DNA from: Chondrus crispus
Taxonomy: Eukaryota; Rhodophyta; Florideophyceae; Gigartinales; Gigartinaceae
Direction of reading: 5' to 3'
DNA: 64,000 bases
Assembly (NCBI RefSeq): GCF_000350225.1
Contig: NW_005179094.1
Span: 107,099-171,098 of the forward strand
The notes below the pieces were generated by a model. That model ran no database searches. It was not told the origin of the DNA and was given only the letters and a program-made list of their open reading frames with translations. Position numbers and translations under genes: made by a program. This document shows, piece by piece, positions 11,497 through 21,469 of the stretch. Every line of letters begins with the position of its first letter. Within the stretch, counting starts at the first letter, position 1.

Positions 11497-11819
11497 AGAA
11501 CTAGGAAAGTTACAGAGTATCAATTGAGGGGGAGGAAAGAGGTATGATAGGGTAAAAATGTGGGGAGAAGTAGCAAGTAAAGGAGGGGTATGGGGAGGAG
11601 TGGTGGAAGAAGTGGGAGGAGTGGGGCGGCGTATGTATAAAGTAGATTGATGTACATTTGGCATTACAGCGTTACTTCAGCACAGACTGAGTAACGGAGT
11701 AACGGAGGCAGAGCTGTCCGAAGTTTGTTCTGCCAAGTCATTTGCACTCGTGCCGGAACAGCTACCCGAACAGCAAGATGTTGCGAGGTGGAATGAAGAA
11801 AACAGCAGAGGTGCCAGTG

Positions 11820-12080
11820 TGGCCCAGGAATCCCTCTTGCACCCTCCCACGTCCTGCAAGTTTCCACGCCCTGCACCGTCCCACCTTGAACGTTTCCACG
11901 CCCTGCACCCTCCCACCTCCTTCATTCTCCCACGCCCTGCAACCCCACGCCCTGCAACCCCACGTCCTGCAGCCCCACGCCTTGCACTCTCCCACGCCTT
12001 GCAATCCTACGCCTCGCAATCCCACGCCTTGCAACCTCCCATGCTTCGCACCTTCCCACGCCTTGCACCCTCCAACAGAT
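11820..12080 (+). repeat. Degenerate 15-bp minisatellite, CCCACGCCYTGCAAC
   Basis: Units such as CCCACGCCCTGCAACC and CCCACGCCTTGCACTC recur about 14 times with variable spacing inside the MULE, between the transposase and the right TIR. It is cytosine-rich on the plus strand and encodes nothing recognisable. The preceding 11520-11640 is purine-rich. Confidence 0.85.
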
Positions 12081-12202
12081 GACCTGTCTCTCATTTACAT
12101 ATCCACACTGCACGCGTACTCACGTCTCGACATTTTGGGCTATTCGATGCATTCTCCATTTCGACAAAAATGACTAGCGGCATTATATCTATTGGAAAAG
12201 CA

Positions 12203-12378
12203 GTGCGACGATCACCCCGATCACCGCCAGCGGAATTACCGTACCAATGACGTGGATTGGGGCGCTTGTGTGTGTTTGCCGGACCGTTGTGTCTCACCGA
12301 GGTCCTGATCCAGGCCGCAATTGCGCGCTGTTGTGCGCAATCAATTTCATGCGAAACTTTGGTCGAAATGTGGGTATT
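12203..12378 (-). repeat. MULE right terminal inverted repeat
   Basis: This is the inverted partner of 10022-10197, equal in length, with a few substitutions such as CGCCAGCGG for CCGCCGGCG on the other side. Confidence 0.93.
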
Positions 12379-12387
12379 ACTTGAGGG

Positions 12388-13227
12388 CAAAGCAATGAAC
12401 ACCTATCAAAGGGAAGCTCGACGACGCTCTGGGAAATGGAAGTTCTGGTAATATCAATTACAGGACAGAAGGTAAAATTCGCAAGCAGGTGAGGAAAAAT
12501 GTTTCAATAATGTCGTCGACATATGTAGCAGTGGGGACAACAGCGCCTACGACATACAGTGTGAAAACCACCTTCACGGTAGCCGGTCCTAACAATGGAT
12601 TGTGTTTTTCATAGTTTGAGATGTGGAACTAGATCACAATGAGGGGACGAGGACACGCATGAATGATTCTGTGTCTCGTGTCTAGCATCTGAGCGGCGAA
12701 TGGTGGCCGGTGGGCAGCGCTGCCAACTATAACGCAGTGTACTGTAGTAGATGGCACATCCACATCACTACATATCCACTGATGTCACTTTCAAATGTGG
12801 GGAGAAGACTGCGAGATAATTGCAAGCGTTCCTGCAGGGTGTTTATGGTCCAGATGCGCCACAGCTAAAGCTTATCTGTCACTACAGTATAGTGCCACTG
12901 ACGCCTCGACTTACGTACTGACATGGTTAGACAAGATGGACTTAAACAGAGGCATGCAAAGTATACAGTTAGACAAGATGGACTTAAACAGAGGCATGCA
13001 AGGTATACAATGGTACACGACCTGCGGGTCGGGAAACACAAAGAGCAATGTTACAAGTTGTGCTTCACGTGTCCGCGTGTACAAGTCCAGAGGGTCCCAA
13101 TGTCGGTGGCAGTGCAAGGGCAGCGCAGCCTGAAGCGTTTGTGCCTGCCCTGCTCTTCTTGTCCGTGTCTGTTGCCTGCTGCATCTTTCCCTCAAAAAAC
13201 GCCCGATGTAGCGGCCCGCGACTTCCC
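12388..13227. other. Intergenic sequence
   Basis: No gene was recognised. A 42-bp direct duplication beginning TTAGACAAGATGGACTTAAA lies at 12927-12968 and 12969-13010. Confidence 0.6.
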
Positions 13228-13230
13228 TAA

Positions 13231-13504
13231 GAGCAAGGCAACCAATGCGCTAATTTATAGCGCACATTTTTAGCCATGCAGCGCTCTAAAGAGTGCGCAA
13301 CACAACAAGTGCGTCGCCATATGTGACGGCCCGCAAGGGGCCGAGTATTAGTTTTTCCCAAGTTTTTCGCCAAGACAAAGGGTCTGAGGCACGGCGCATA
13401 TAGCACTCGAAAGATGATTGGTTATAGTGATTATGAAATATCGATGAATTCTGAGTGATCGCGTGCTATATCCATTTCTATCCTGTGCGAGGAAAGAAAC
13501 GAAT
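13231..13504 (+). mobile_element. MITE copy 1, left part
   Basis: The left terminus is GAGCAAGGCAACCAATGCGC, preceded by TAA. The element resumes at 33615 after gypsy-1 and ends at 33740 with the inverted terminus GCGCACTGGTTGCCTTGCTC, followed by TAA. Without the insert it is about 400 bp with TIRs of about 25 bp. TAA duplication and GAGC-type ends suggest a PIF/Harbinger-like non-autonomous element, which is inference. Confidence 0.8.
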
Positions 13505-13833
13505 TGTGGGGGAGATTTGGGGTACTGTATAGGGTACAGTACCCGGGAGTGGCCCCAGGACCAAAGCCTTCAAAAGATGATTTTATTGGTCTACGTGTAC
13601 GCCAGATGTACACGTGGACAATCTCCCTTTAAAGGGCGGCGGTCCTGGGAAGTGGAAGATGCTGGCGGCCCCTCTATAAGAGAAAGGGGCGCGCCGCGAC
13701 ACCCCGCGACAAGGGGAACAGAAGGACACGCCGGACTGACCCCCGCTCTTGCAATAAACTTCACGCTTCTGAAAAAAATCTTTTCTCTCTCCCCTACGCG
13801 CGCGGCCTTCCTCCCCCCTTTTCGCCGCCAACA
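13505..13833 (+). repeat. Gypsy-1 5' LTR
   Basis: 329 bp, TGTGGGGGAG...CGCCAACA. It contains the palindromic TACTGTA/TACAGTA pair near the left end, a CACGTG core near 13612, TATAAG at 13675-13680 as likely promoter, and AATAAA at 13753-13758 as likely poly(A) signal. TGGTACTCTTG follows as the probable primer-binding site. Confidence 0.93.
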
Positions 13834-16451
13834 TGGTACTCTTGTGGAGGGGTGGCAAAGAAGACGGCTCCCTGTCACAGTTTGACGGGTCGAAGCCGGC
13901 CGACGTTCACAAGTTCTTCTTCGTCTTCGAGAATGTTGCCACCTCTGGCAAGTCGGACGAAGAAAAGGCATCTGAACTCCTTCGCTACCTGGATGGAGAT
14001 GCATTCGAGTTCTTTTATCAAGCCTTTGGCAAGAACGAGGATATCAGTGCAGATGGCTCCGACTACCAGAAGGTCAAGAAGGCCTTGGTCGAGCGGGTCG
14101 CCCCGGTTGAATCACCTGAAGATGTGATTCGGGATGCTATGGCCGCTCGCCTTTCTTTCGGGGATCTCAGTGGGTCCCTTCGAAACTCAGACCGTCTATA
14201 CGAGAAGGCGGGATGCAGCAACGAAGCGAAGTTCGGACTGCATCGCAGCGCCGTGATGGAACATCTCCAGTTGGCCCAGTTTGCCATCTATCGAGGTGCG
14301 AAGACCTACAAGGCCGTATTCGACGCAATCATGGACTTCTGGTCTAGTCGCTGCGCCTTTCAGTCGGCGGCGAACTCCTTGAGCAATTCGCGCTACCAGG
14401 GGTCAGAGAGCTCGCAAGTTATGTATGAGCCGAAAGGGCAAGGTGGATCAAAAAGGGTCATGATGCGTTCAAAAGCTCCCTTGTCTCCACTCGAGACGAA
14501 GGTTGACGCTTTAGCTGATCGACTAGCCGATATTTCCCTTATTATCAAGAAGAATCAGTCGAGGGATGACGCAACAGCATTCCGCCCCGCTCACGATCGT
14601 ACTTGTTCTTATCGCAAACGACCGGGTCATGGCGCTAATAGATGCAATGCGAATCCGCATAGGGACACGAAATGCCCTCGCTGCGGAAAATTTGGTCATT
14701 CAGAGACAAGCTGTTGGGCTAGAATTTGTCCACAGAGGGGAAGTAGCAGTGCCTATTCTCCTAAGAAGACCCAGACGGATATTCCCGTGTCGGGTACACG
14801 GAAGGGCTCTGCAGGAAACCAGGTGAGTGTTGTGACGCACGACGACCTCCCTGCTGATGAGAAGTTAGTGGCATCAGTCAAGAGAAACGCCGATGGAGAG
14901 CCGGTGGCCAAGACGCGAAAGGATGGTGGCGGCGAGCTAATCCCGTCCCTTCTCAACCCGCGTAAGTACTGGACTCCGAACCACATGAGGAAACCTCCTA
15001 AGCCCGGCCGTCGAACAAGAAAGAAGAGGACAAGTAAGAAGAACGCCGTCCAAGAGCACTCGGGGAAGTACGATGTGGTTTCTTCCCTCGCGAACGCCCC
15101 CTCTGGTTTGACATTCGGTCAACTGATTCGAGGAGATGGCGACGAGGCTAAGAAAGAGATCCGTCGTTTGTTCAACAGTCGCCCTAGGCGCCCCGTAGCT
15201 GCTTCGATTGGTACTTTGCCGAAACGTCTGAAAGTAATTTCGGTACGAGTCTACGGGACACAAATGAAAGCGTTGTTAGACTCAGGAGCTATCCCTAACG
15301 TTATGAATGCGTCTGTGGCATTGAAGCTCTCTCTGTCCCCAAAGCCGACCTCGACGAAGATTACGGTCGCCAATGGACAAAAGACAACCTGCTTAGGGTC
15401 CATCGAGGAAGTTCCTGTCACTTTCAATGGTGCTGTTACTTCACTCAACTTCTTGGTTGTTGAAGGATCCCCAGTTGATATCTTAATCGGGTATCCAACT
15501 CTCGAAGAACTTCAAGCCTGCATCGATCTAGGTCACCAGTCTGTTAGTATGTTGATCGGAAACAAAACCGTGAAAATGAGTCTGGAGTTGGATCAAGTAC
15601 GTCCTATTGTCGCGGATTCGGAGACTGATAGTGAGGACTTCACTTCTGATGTCGAGTCGTTCGCCTCAGAAAACTCGTCGGAAGAAGAGACTTATGTTGT
15701 CGCCATCCTCGGCGATGAACCTTTCGAGCTAGACTTAACTCTGGACGGAGCGATCGGAGAAGATGAGGAAGTAGAATCACCTGATTCGAATGTCATCAAC
15801 AAGGCCGTGAAAATGCTTCGGGAAAAACTTGTGCATCTTGACAATGAAGCTCAAGCAGTCATCGAGACCGCCCTGATGGGTAAGAGTATCGTTGCTACAT
15901 CCCTTGACGACCTTCGGCTTGCTGAAGTCCCAATCAAGCACCATTTCGAGTTAGATGATACTAATCCGATCTATCACTCGGCGAGGAGAATGGCTCCCTT
16001 GCATAACGAGATCGTTCGGAAAGAGCTGGACAAAATGCTGGAAGCAGGAATCGTCACGCCTTCCAGCGCCGCATGGTCCTTTCCGGTCGTCATCGTATCC
16101 AAAAAAGATGGGAATCCACGCTTCTGTGTTGATTACCGTTCTCTGAACCAGAAGATGAAAGCAGACAGATGGCCTTTGCCGAAAATAGAAGAGATATTTG
16201 ATGACTTGGAAGGAAGTGCGTACTTCACTTCTCTGGATTTGTTCAGTGGTTACTGGCAAATTCGGATGGCACGACAATGCAAAGAAATGACTACTTTCGT
16301 CTGTCGCTACGGGACGTATAAGTTCGAAGTCATGCCCTTTGGATTGATGAATGCGCCTTCGACATTTCAGAGAATGGCGGATACATCTTTCGCGGAGTGC
16401 GGTTTGTGCGTGTGTGCCTCGATGAAGTTGTGGTGTTCTCTAAGACTATAG
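13833..16451 (+). pseudogene. Gypsy-1 gag-protease-reverse transcriptase (N-terminal)
   Basis: 872 codons, starting at an ATG that overlaps the last base of the 5' LTR. Near residues 250-295 are two zinc knuckles: the first is degenerate (second Cys replaced by Arg), the second is CPRCGKFGHSETSC. The retropepsin DSGA has its Asp at 483. A reverse transcriptase follows with VSKKDGNPRFCVDYRSLN, LDLFSGYWQI and MPFGLMNAPSTFQR. The homologous frame is lost at about 16390, where a shift moves the reading into the next frame; the last ~20 codons are therefore spurious. Gag and pol are in a single frame, with no programmed shift needed. Confidence 0.85.
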
Positions 16452-17032
16452 AAGAACATCTTCGGCACCTGCAGCATGTATTTGATGTGCTTGACGAGGC
16501 TGGTCTTAAGCTTAAGCTGACAAAGTGTAGCTTCGCCCAGGCGAAGATCAAGTTGCTCCGCCATGTTGTCGACAAAGGCGGGATTGCCGTTGACCCGAGC
16601 AAGGTCGAAGTAATTCGGAATGCACCGGTCCCGACCACTACGACTGAACTTAGGAGCTTTATCGGGTTAGCAAGCTACTACCGTCGTTTCATCTGCAAGT
16701 TTGCGGACATTGCTGCGGTACTCCATGCGGCTGCATCCGGAAACGGCAGATTGAAATGGACCGGAGAAATGCAAGAAGCCTTTGATGAACTACGCATAAA
16801 GTTAACTTCTCGGCCAGTCTTGGCTTACCCAGACTTCGAGAAGCCCTTCGTCGTTGAGACGGATGCGTCCTCGGTCTCAGTCGGGGCTGTGTTGGCTCAA
16901 AAGAAGGAAGATGGGAAAATACACCCCATCCAGTACGCAAGCCGTACTATGAATACATCTGAGCGCAAGTACTCCGCTTGTGAGCGGGAGGCGCTTGCGG
17001 TCATCTTTGCTTTGAAGAAATTTCGTGTTTAA
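16397..17032 (+). pseudogene. Gypsy-1 reverse transcriptase active-site region and RNase H
   Basis: The reading continues from the previous segment in a different frame. The catalytic YLDD box reads CLDE here (VRVCLDEVVVFS), so the Tyr and the second Asp are both changed and the enzyme should be dead even without the frameshift. The connection and RNase H regions follow, with VVETDASSVSVGAVLAQ and YSACEREALAVIFALKKF. A TAA at 17030-17032 interrupts the frame just before FKLVTDHQAL. Confidence 0.85.
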
Positions 17033-18091
17033 GTACTTTCGTCTACACCTTTCAAGTTGGTTACGGATCACCAGGCTCTTAGTTACGCCTTTCGCAAGAA
17101 AGACATCCACGGTCGTTTGGCTCGTTGGCTAGACTTCTTAGCCGAGTACGACTTTACCGTGGAATATCGTCGTGGATCCGCAAATAGTGCAGCTGACTAC
17201 CTTTCTCGCATTCAGCCCAAGAACGGCGACAACCCAACTTGCCAGGAAGAGGGAGACCTTGCCCTCACTATCACGACCCCGATCTACTCTCCAGAAGATC
17301 TAGAAGAGTCTTGCCAAGATATCATGTCCTATCTGCAAGGCGAAACACCGGTTGGGTTGGATGATTACAGGAAGTCTCGCATGAAGAATAATGCGAAGAA
17401 CTTTCTTGTCTGGGAGTCGAAGTTGTTCCGCCGCACCATTCGTGGCCTTCGTGTTGTTGCCCCAATTTCCGATCGCAAAAAGGTACTGAAGGGTTTCCAT
17501 GACGACATTGGTCATTGGGACTTGAAGACCACTCGTCAATTTGTCACGGAAAGGTACTGGTGGCCGACCGTTGGTATGGACGTGGGAGACTACGTGAAGA
17601 GTTGTGACGGGTGTCAGAAGCCACGTCCGATTCCCAGGTATAAGACAACTTGGCGTTTTCCCATCACAAGCTTGTTTGATATTTTCTCTATTGACTTTGC
17701 TGGACCCTTCCCTGTCACTTCGTCTGGAAATCGCTTCGTGTTGGTTGCGGTCGAACACCTCACAGGATGGCCAATTGCTCTATCCACTGCTGATAGTACT
17801 GCTCAAGTGGTTCTCGACTTCGTCAAGAGAGAAATCATGTACTCATTCGGCCCTCCGAGAACCATTGTCTCTGACAATGCTACCTGCTTCACAGCCTCGG
17901 CTGTTTCTAGCTTCATGGCTCGGCACGGTATCACTTGGCGCACCGTCCTCGCCTACTCTCCCATGTCTAACGGTAGAGCAGAGAGAATGGTTGGAACTTT
18001 GAAGGCTGCCGTCCGTAGGACAGTTCTTGGAACTGGAATGGAGTGGGACAAAGCACTCACCCAGGTCCTGTATGGATATCGCCGACGTACC
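17033..18091 (+). pseudogene. Gypsy-1 RNase H end and integrase, split by gypsy-2
   Basis: The frame continues after the TAA with LVTDHQALSYAF and the gypsy WLDFLAEYDFTVEYRRG motif. The integrase zinc domain (GHWDLKTTRQF ... CDGCQ) and core follow, with catalytic Asp in SIDFAGP, Asp in VSDNATCF and Glu in NGRAERMVGT. At 18087-18091 the codons for RRRT meet the 5' LTR of gypsy-2; the integrase C-terminus resumes in frame at 31309. Confidence 0.9.
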
Positions 18092-18684
18092 TGTGGTATA
18101 ACCCCAAACGCAAATTAGATTAGGATTGGATCAGGGACAGTAAGGCAACGAGCCTTACAGCCATGCGCGCACACACGTGTCCTCCACGTGTACGGGACGC
18201 GTACTACACGTGGACTGTCAGCCCCGCCGGCTGACAGCGCTACAGTGTCGGTAGACCGGCACTACTGTAGAGTTATGATAGACTACGATGTACATTAAAT
18301 ATGAGCGGACCGCCGGCGGTGGAGGGCGACAAGCACGGACTTGTCAAGGATCCTCCACCTTGGTCCGCCCGCTTACTTTTAGGTACTTCCGTCCGTTTTA
18401 CCTAGAAGTAGCACCGCGCGCGGGTTGAGGACGCGCGTAGCACGCCCACGAGCCGGCTCCACCTCCGCCCGTCGGTACTGGATCGTCACCCAGTACCGCT
18501 CCGGGGCGTCGAGGCGTAGAACCGCTCGCGCGTGCGTGCGTCCTCCCCGATCCCGCTCTACCACCGCTACCTCGAGCCCGTGCTCGGTACCGTGGGTGGG
18601 CCGTGCTTCTGTCTTCCCGCCGATCGGGGTCTTTCCGAACTGTCAGTACTCACCCCCTTCGTCGTTGGGGGTGATTATACTACA
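18092..18684 (+). repeat. Gypsy-2 5' LTR
   Basis: 593 bp, TGTGGTATAACC...TATACTACA. It contains three CACGTG cores between 18174 and 18212 and a hairpin GTCAGCCCCGCCGGCTGAC near 18217. TGGTCTCCCGACC follows one base later as the probable primer-binding site. Confidence 0.95.
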
Positions 18685-18761
18685 GTGGTCTCCCGACCTA
18701 GAAGACTCTCACGATCGAACCGAGAAGACTATCGTTTACCTCCGCGTCCGTACGCGTCGAG

Positions 18762-21152
18762 ATGAGTGGCGAATATCCCACCTCGATTCGCTCGGAGCCC
18801 GCCGATGTGCAAGAGGCCGCGCTCCGCGTCCGAGTCGGCGACGGCGACGCTGGTCCCCGAGACCGCGAACCGTCGCCCGACTTCTCCGAAAGACGCGCTC
18901 GCGCGATGTACGATCCCATCGCGGAGTATATCGAAGATGTCCGAACATCCCTCCGTATCGACGTCTCCGACAGCGTCTACGCCCGCTGTATGGATGAGTT
19001 GCGCTCCCTCCGCGAAGGAAGGTTTGAGCGCGTAACTCAGTCCTTGGAGAACCTGCGCGCTCTCGTCGACCAGCTACAGTCCCGTTTGGTACTGGTCGAA
19101 GAGGCGCGCATCGATTCCCCCGCCATGGACGTTGCGGGTCGACCCGCGAGTGCAAACTCCGGGGTCCGACGCGACCCGCAACCCTTCCCATCAGCCGAAC
19201 AGATGGGAGCGTTCGCGCACATGGCGGCGGAGCTCAACTCAACGCGCCGCCGTGCCCGTGAGATGGAACAGACCTCGGCCGAGAGGCCGCCCGGAGCCCC
19301 CTCGAGTGGGCCCGGTGCCACTGTTCCTCCGGGCGCATCCGGAGCGCAGGAGTGGCCCCCGACTGGAGCCGTCACCAGTCGGAGGGCGGAGGACATCAAG
19401 CCGACGGCGGACGCGAACTTCGCGTCCGAGACTCAAGCCCTGCCGTATGCATCCGGAAGCATTCGGCAGTCCCGACGGGTACCGGACGAACCCGACCGTG
19501 GCCGTGGAGGAGTCGCCTGCGGATCAGGGGAACCGATTCTCCCCTTCGATCTTCGCTGGGGCGGCTACCAGCCAGCGGATCTTACCGCGCATCCCGGCCC
19601 CGTCGACGTCCGAACGTTGCCCGTCACGCCGTTCGGAACTTTGGGCCCCGCCGAACCCGGGCTCGAGCCCGTCCATACCATGATACAGGAGTTCAGCGCC
19701 GTCGCGAACTACCGCATGCATCGGTTGGACAACACCTCGAGGCTCGTTACCTCGGGTGACGCGGGACGGATCGCGAAGTACGTCCAACGCTGCCGTGGGC
19801 TCCGTCCCACGATGAAGAGCTTCGACGGTACTGACGCGATTCAGTTGCTCCCGTTCCTGAAGGATATCCGGATAACCTTCAATGCCCAGCACCTGACCGA
19901 AGGTGCGGCAATCCGTGTCTTCGCTCACTTCCTCGAGCGCCACGCGGAGCGGTTGTATACGAGTTACACCATGCGCGGCCTCCGCGCCGGCCAGCTCCAC
20001 GACGACACGAGCTGGCCTGGTCTCGTCAACCAATTTATCAAACGCTACCTAACCGACGACGTGTTGGGGGAAGCGTTTGACGCTGTCGCGTCGGCGCGAC
20101 AGCTTCCTCACGAAACCGAGAACACGTTCGCAGACCGGCTGGAATCCGCCGCGTTCCGATGCACGGCCGTGTTCTCAGAACAAGCTCTCGCGCACTACTT
20201 CGTGCGCGGGCTGTCCACTGCGACCCGGGCCGCAGTGGCAGAGACGATGCAAAGGTTGCCCGGACAACAGAAGACCGAACTCTCAACGATTCGCCGTATC
20301 GCAACGGCCGAGGGTACAACCTACCGCGCCCGTCGCGGGTTGCCGCTGCCGGACCCGAAGCCGGCAGCGAAGGGAGTCCGAACTCCAAGGTCACACGGAA
20401 CGAGTTCGCCGGCGACCGCCCTCCACATTGGAGAAGATGAGTGGCAGGCCGACCCTGTCCTCATCACGCAAGGCTTCGACCGGGCAGGAGGCCGACCCCC
20501 TACGCCAGCTTCCACCGGTTCGACCGGAAGTTTCGCAACGGCGTTCGCACACACGCCGAGGGCCACGGGTGGTCCGAACCACAACATGGCCGAGCTGGAT
20601 ATCCCCCGTCGAGAAGGAGACCGCGGGCTGCCTAACGTGCCTCGACTCACCGATGAGGAGGCACGCCACGCGGCGACTTTCGCGTCGACAGATGGCAGCG
20701 CGTACATTTGTTGGCTGTGCCGGACATACGGCCACGCCATGTACGCGTGCCCGTTCCTGTCGCCTGAACAACGTCAGTTCACGGCGTACAGGAACTACCG
20801 CTATCAGATGGAGACGCGCCCCGGAATGCGCAATCTCATCCAGCAGTCTACGCGGGCAGACCGAGGCCCGCGTCGAGGTGACCCGAGCCGATCGGGTGGG
20901 GGCGTCCGTTTTGCCCCTCGTGAAGGCGGGTACCGATACCCGGGGACCGATCAAAGGGATCGACGTGACCCTCGTCGGATGGATACGCGATATCCCCGTC
21001 GAGATGGGCGAGGCGACCGGGGCCGACCCCCGTTGCCCCAAGGGGTACAGAACGCCATCATGTACCTCCAAGACTGGGCGGGTGAGACGCACCCCCAGCC
21101 CACGGAAGGAGGCGGAGGGGAGCCCGTTCTCTCCGCCCCTCAAATATTGTAA
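18762..21152 (+). CDS. Gypsy-2 Gag
   Basis: 796 residues from an ATG 77 bp after the 5' LTR. The N-terminal 330 residues are charged and low-complexity. A retrotransposon gag domain lies at about 345-540, including LPFLKDIRITF and FADRLESAAFRC. A CX2CX4HX4C zinc knuckle, CWLCRTYGHAMYAC, starts at residue 650. The C-terminus is rich in Arg, Asp and Gly and probably binds RNA. The frame is intact. Pol begins downstream in a different frame, so it needs a separate start or recoding. Confidence 0.85.
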   Translation: MSGEYPTSIRSEPADVQEAALRVRVGDGDAGPRDREPSPDFSERRARAMYDPIAEYIEDVRTSLRIDVSDSVYARCMDELRSLREGRFERVTQSLENLRALVDQLQSRLVLVEEARIDSPAMDVAGRPASANSGVRRDPQPFPSAEQMGAFAHMAAELNSTRRRAREMEQTSAERPPGAPSSGPGATVPPGASGAQEWPPTGAVTSRRAEDIKPTADANFASETQALPYASGSIRQSRRVPDEPDRGRGGVACGSGEPILPFDLRWGGYQPADLTAHPGPVDVRTLPVTPFGTLGPAEPGLEPVHTMIQEFSAVANYRMHRLDNTSRLVTSGDAGRIAKYVQRCRGLRPTMKSFDGTDAIQLLPFLKDIRITFNAQHLTEGAAIRVFAHFLERHAERLYTSYTMRGLRAGQLHDDTSWPGLVNQFIKRYLTDDVLGEAFDAVASARQLPHETENTFADRLESAAFRCTAVFSEQALAHYFVRGLSTATRAAVAETMQRLPGQQKTELSTIRRIATAEGTTYRARRGLPLPDPKPAAKGVRTPRSHGTSSPATALHIGEDEWQADPVLITQGFDRAGGRPPTPASTGSTGSFATAFAHTPRATGGPNHNMAELDIPRREGDRGLPNVPRLTDEEARHAATFASTDGSAYICWLCRTYGHAMYACPFLSPEQRQFTAYRNYRYQMETRPGMRNLIQQSTRADRGPRRGDPSRSGGGVRFAPREGGYRYPGTDQRDRRDPRRMDTRYPRRDGRGDRGRPPLPQGVQNAIMYLQDWAGETHPQPTEGGGGEPVLSAPQIL

Positions 21153-21469
21153 CGGCCGGACGTTGCAATCCAAGGCCACGAAGTATCCGATTACTTCGTA
21201 GAAGATGGCCAGTCGGGGTGGGGAAACCGTCCCCATCCGCGCGGCCAGGGGCCCGTCGACGCGCTAGCTAACGATAGCCAAGCGAATAGCACTGACAGCT
21301 CGGGTAGTTCGAAAAACCCGTAAAGACGGTTACGTTCGCGCGGTCGCGTGAACCGTCTTGTCAAACCAACCTTGACCCGCCCCTATTTGTCCCTGGCGGG
21401 GGAGGGGAATGTTTACCAATATTATTCCCCTCAACCCTTCACAAGCGCACCGAGACACCCGTAAGCTCG

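Larger units (their letters stand above)
10013..12387 (+). mobile_element. MULE transposon with 176-bp TIRs and 9-bp TSD
   Basis: Terminal inverted repeats of equal length lie at 10022-10197 and 12203-12378 and begin AATACCCACATTTCGACC. They are flanked by ACTTGAAGG (10013-10021) and ACTTGAGGG (12379-12387), a 9-bp target duplication with one mismatch. Long TIRs, a 9-bp TSD and an internal MULE/SWIM transposase together identify a Mutator-like element of 2,357 bp. The transposase is broken, so this copy is non-autonomous now. Confidence 0.93.

Noticed and set aside
18425..18997. 190-codon frame across the gypsy-2 5' LTR
   Set aside because: It is shared in part by the 3' LTR, is Arg/Ser-rich and crosses the LTR boundary; LTR composition explains it.
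20391..21236. 281-codon minus-strand frame opposite gypsy-2 gag
   Set aside because: It mirrors the GC-rich gag frame, is Arg-rich and has no motif. Unlike the antisense ORF at 28481 it lies inside a known gene.
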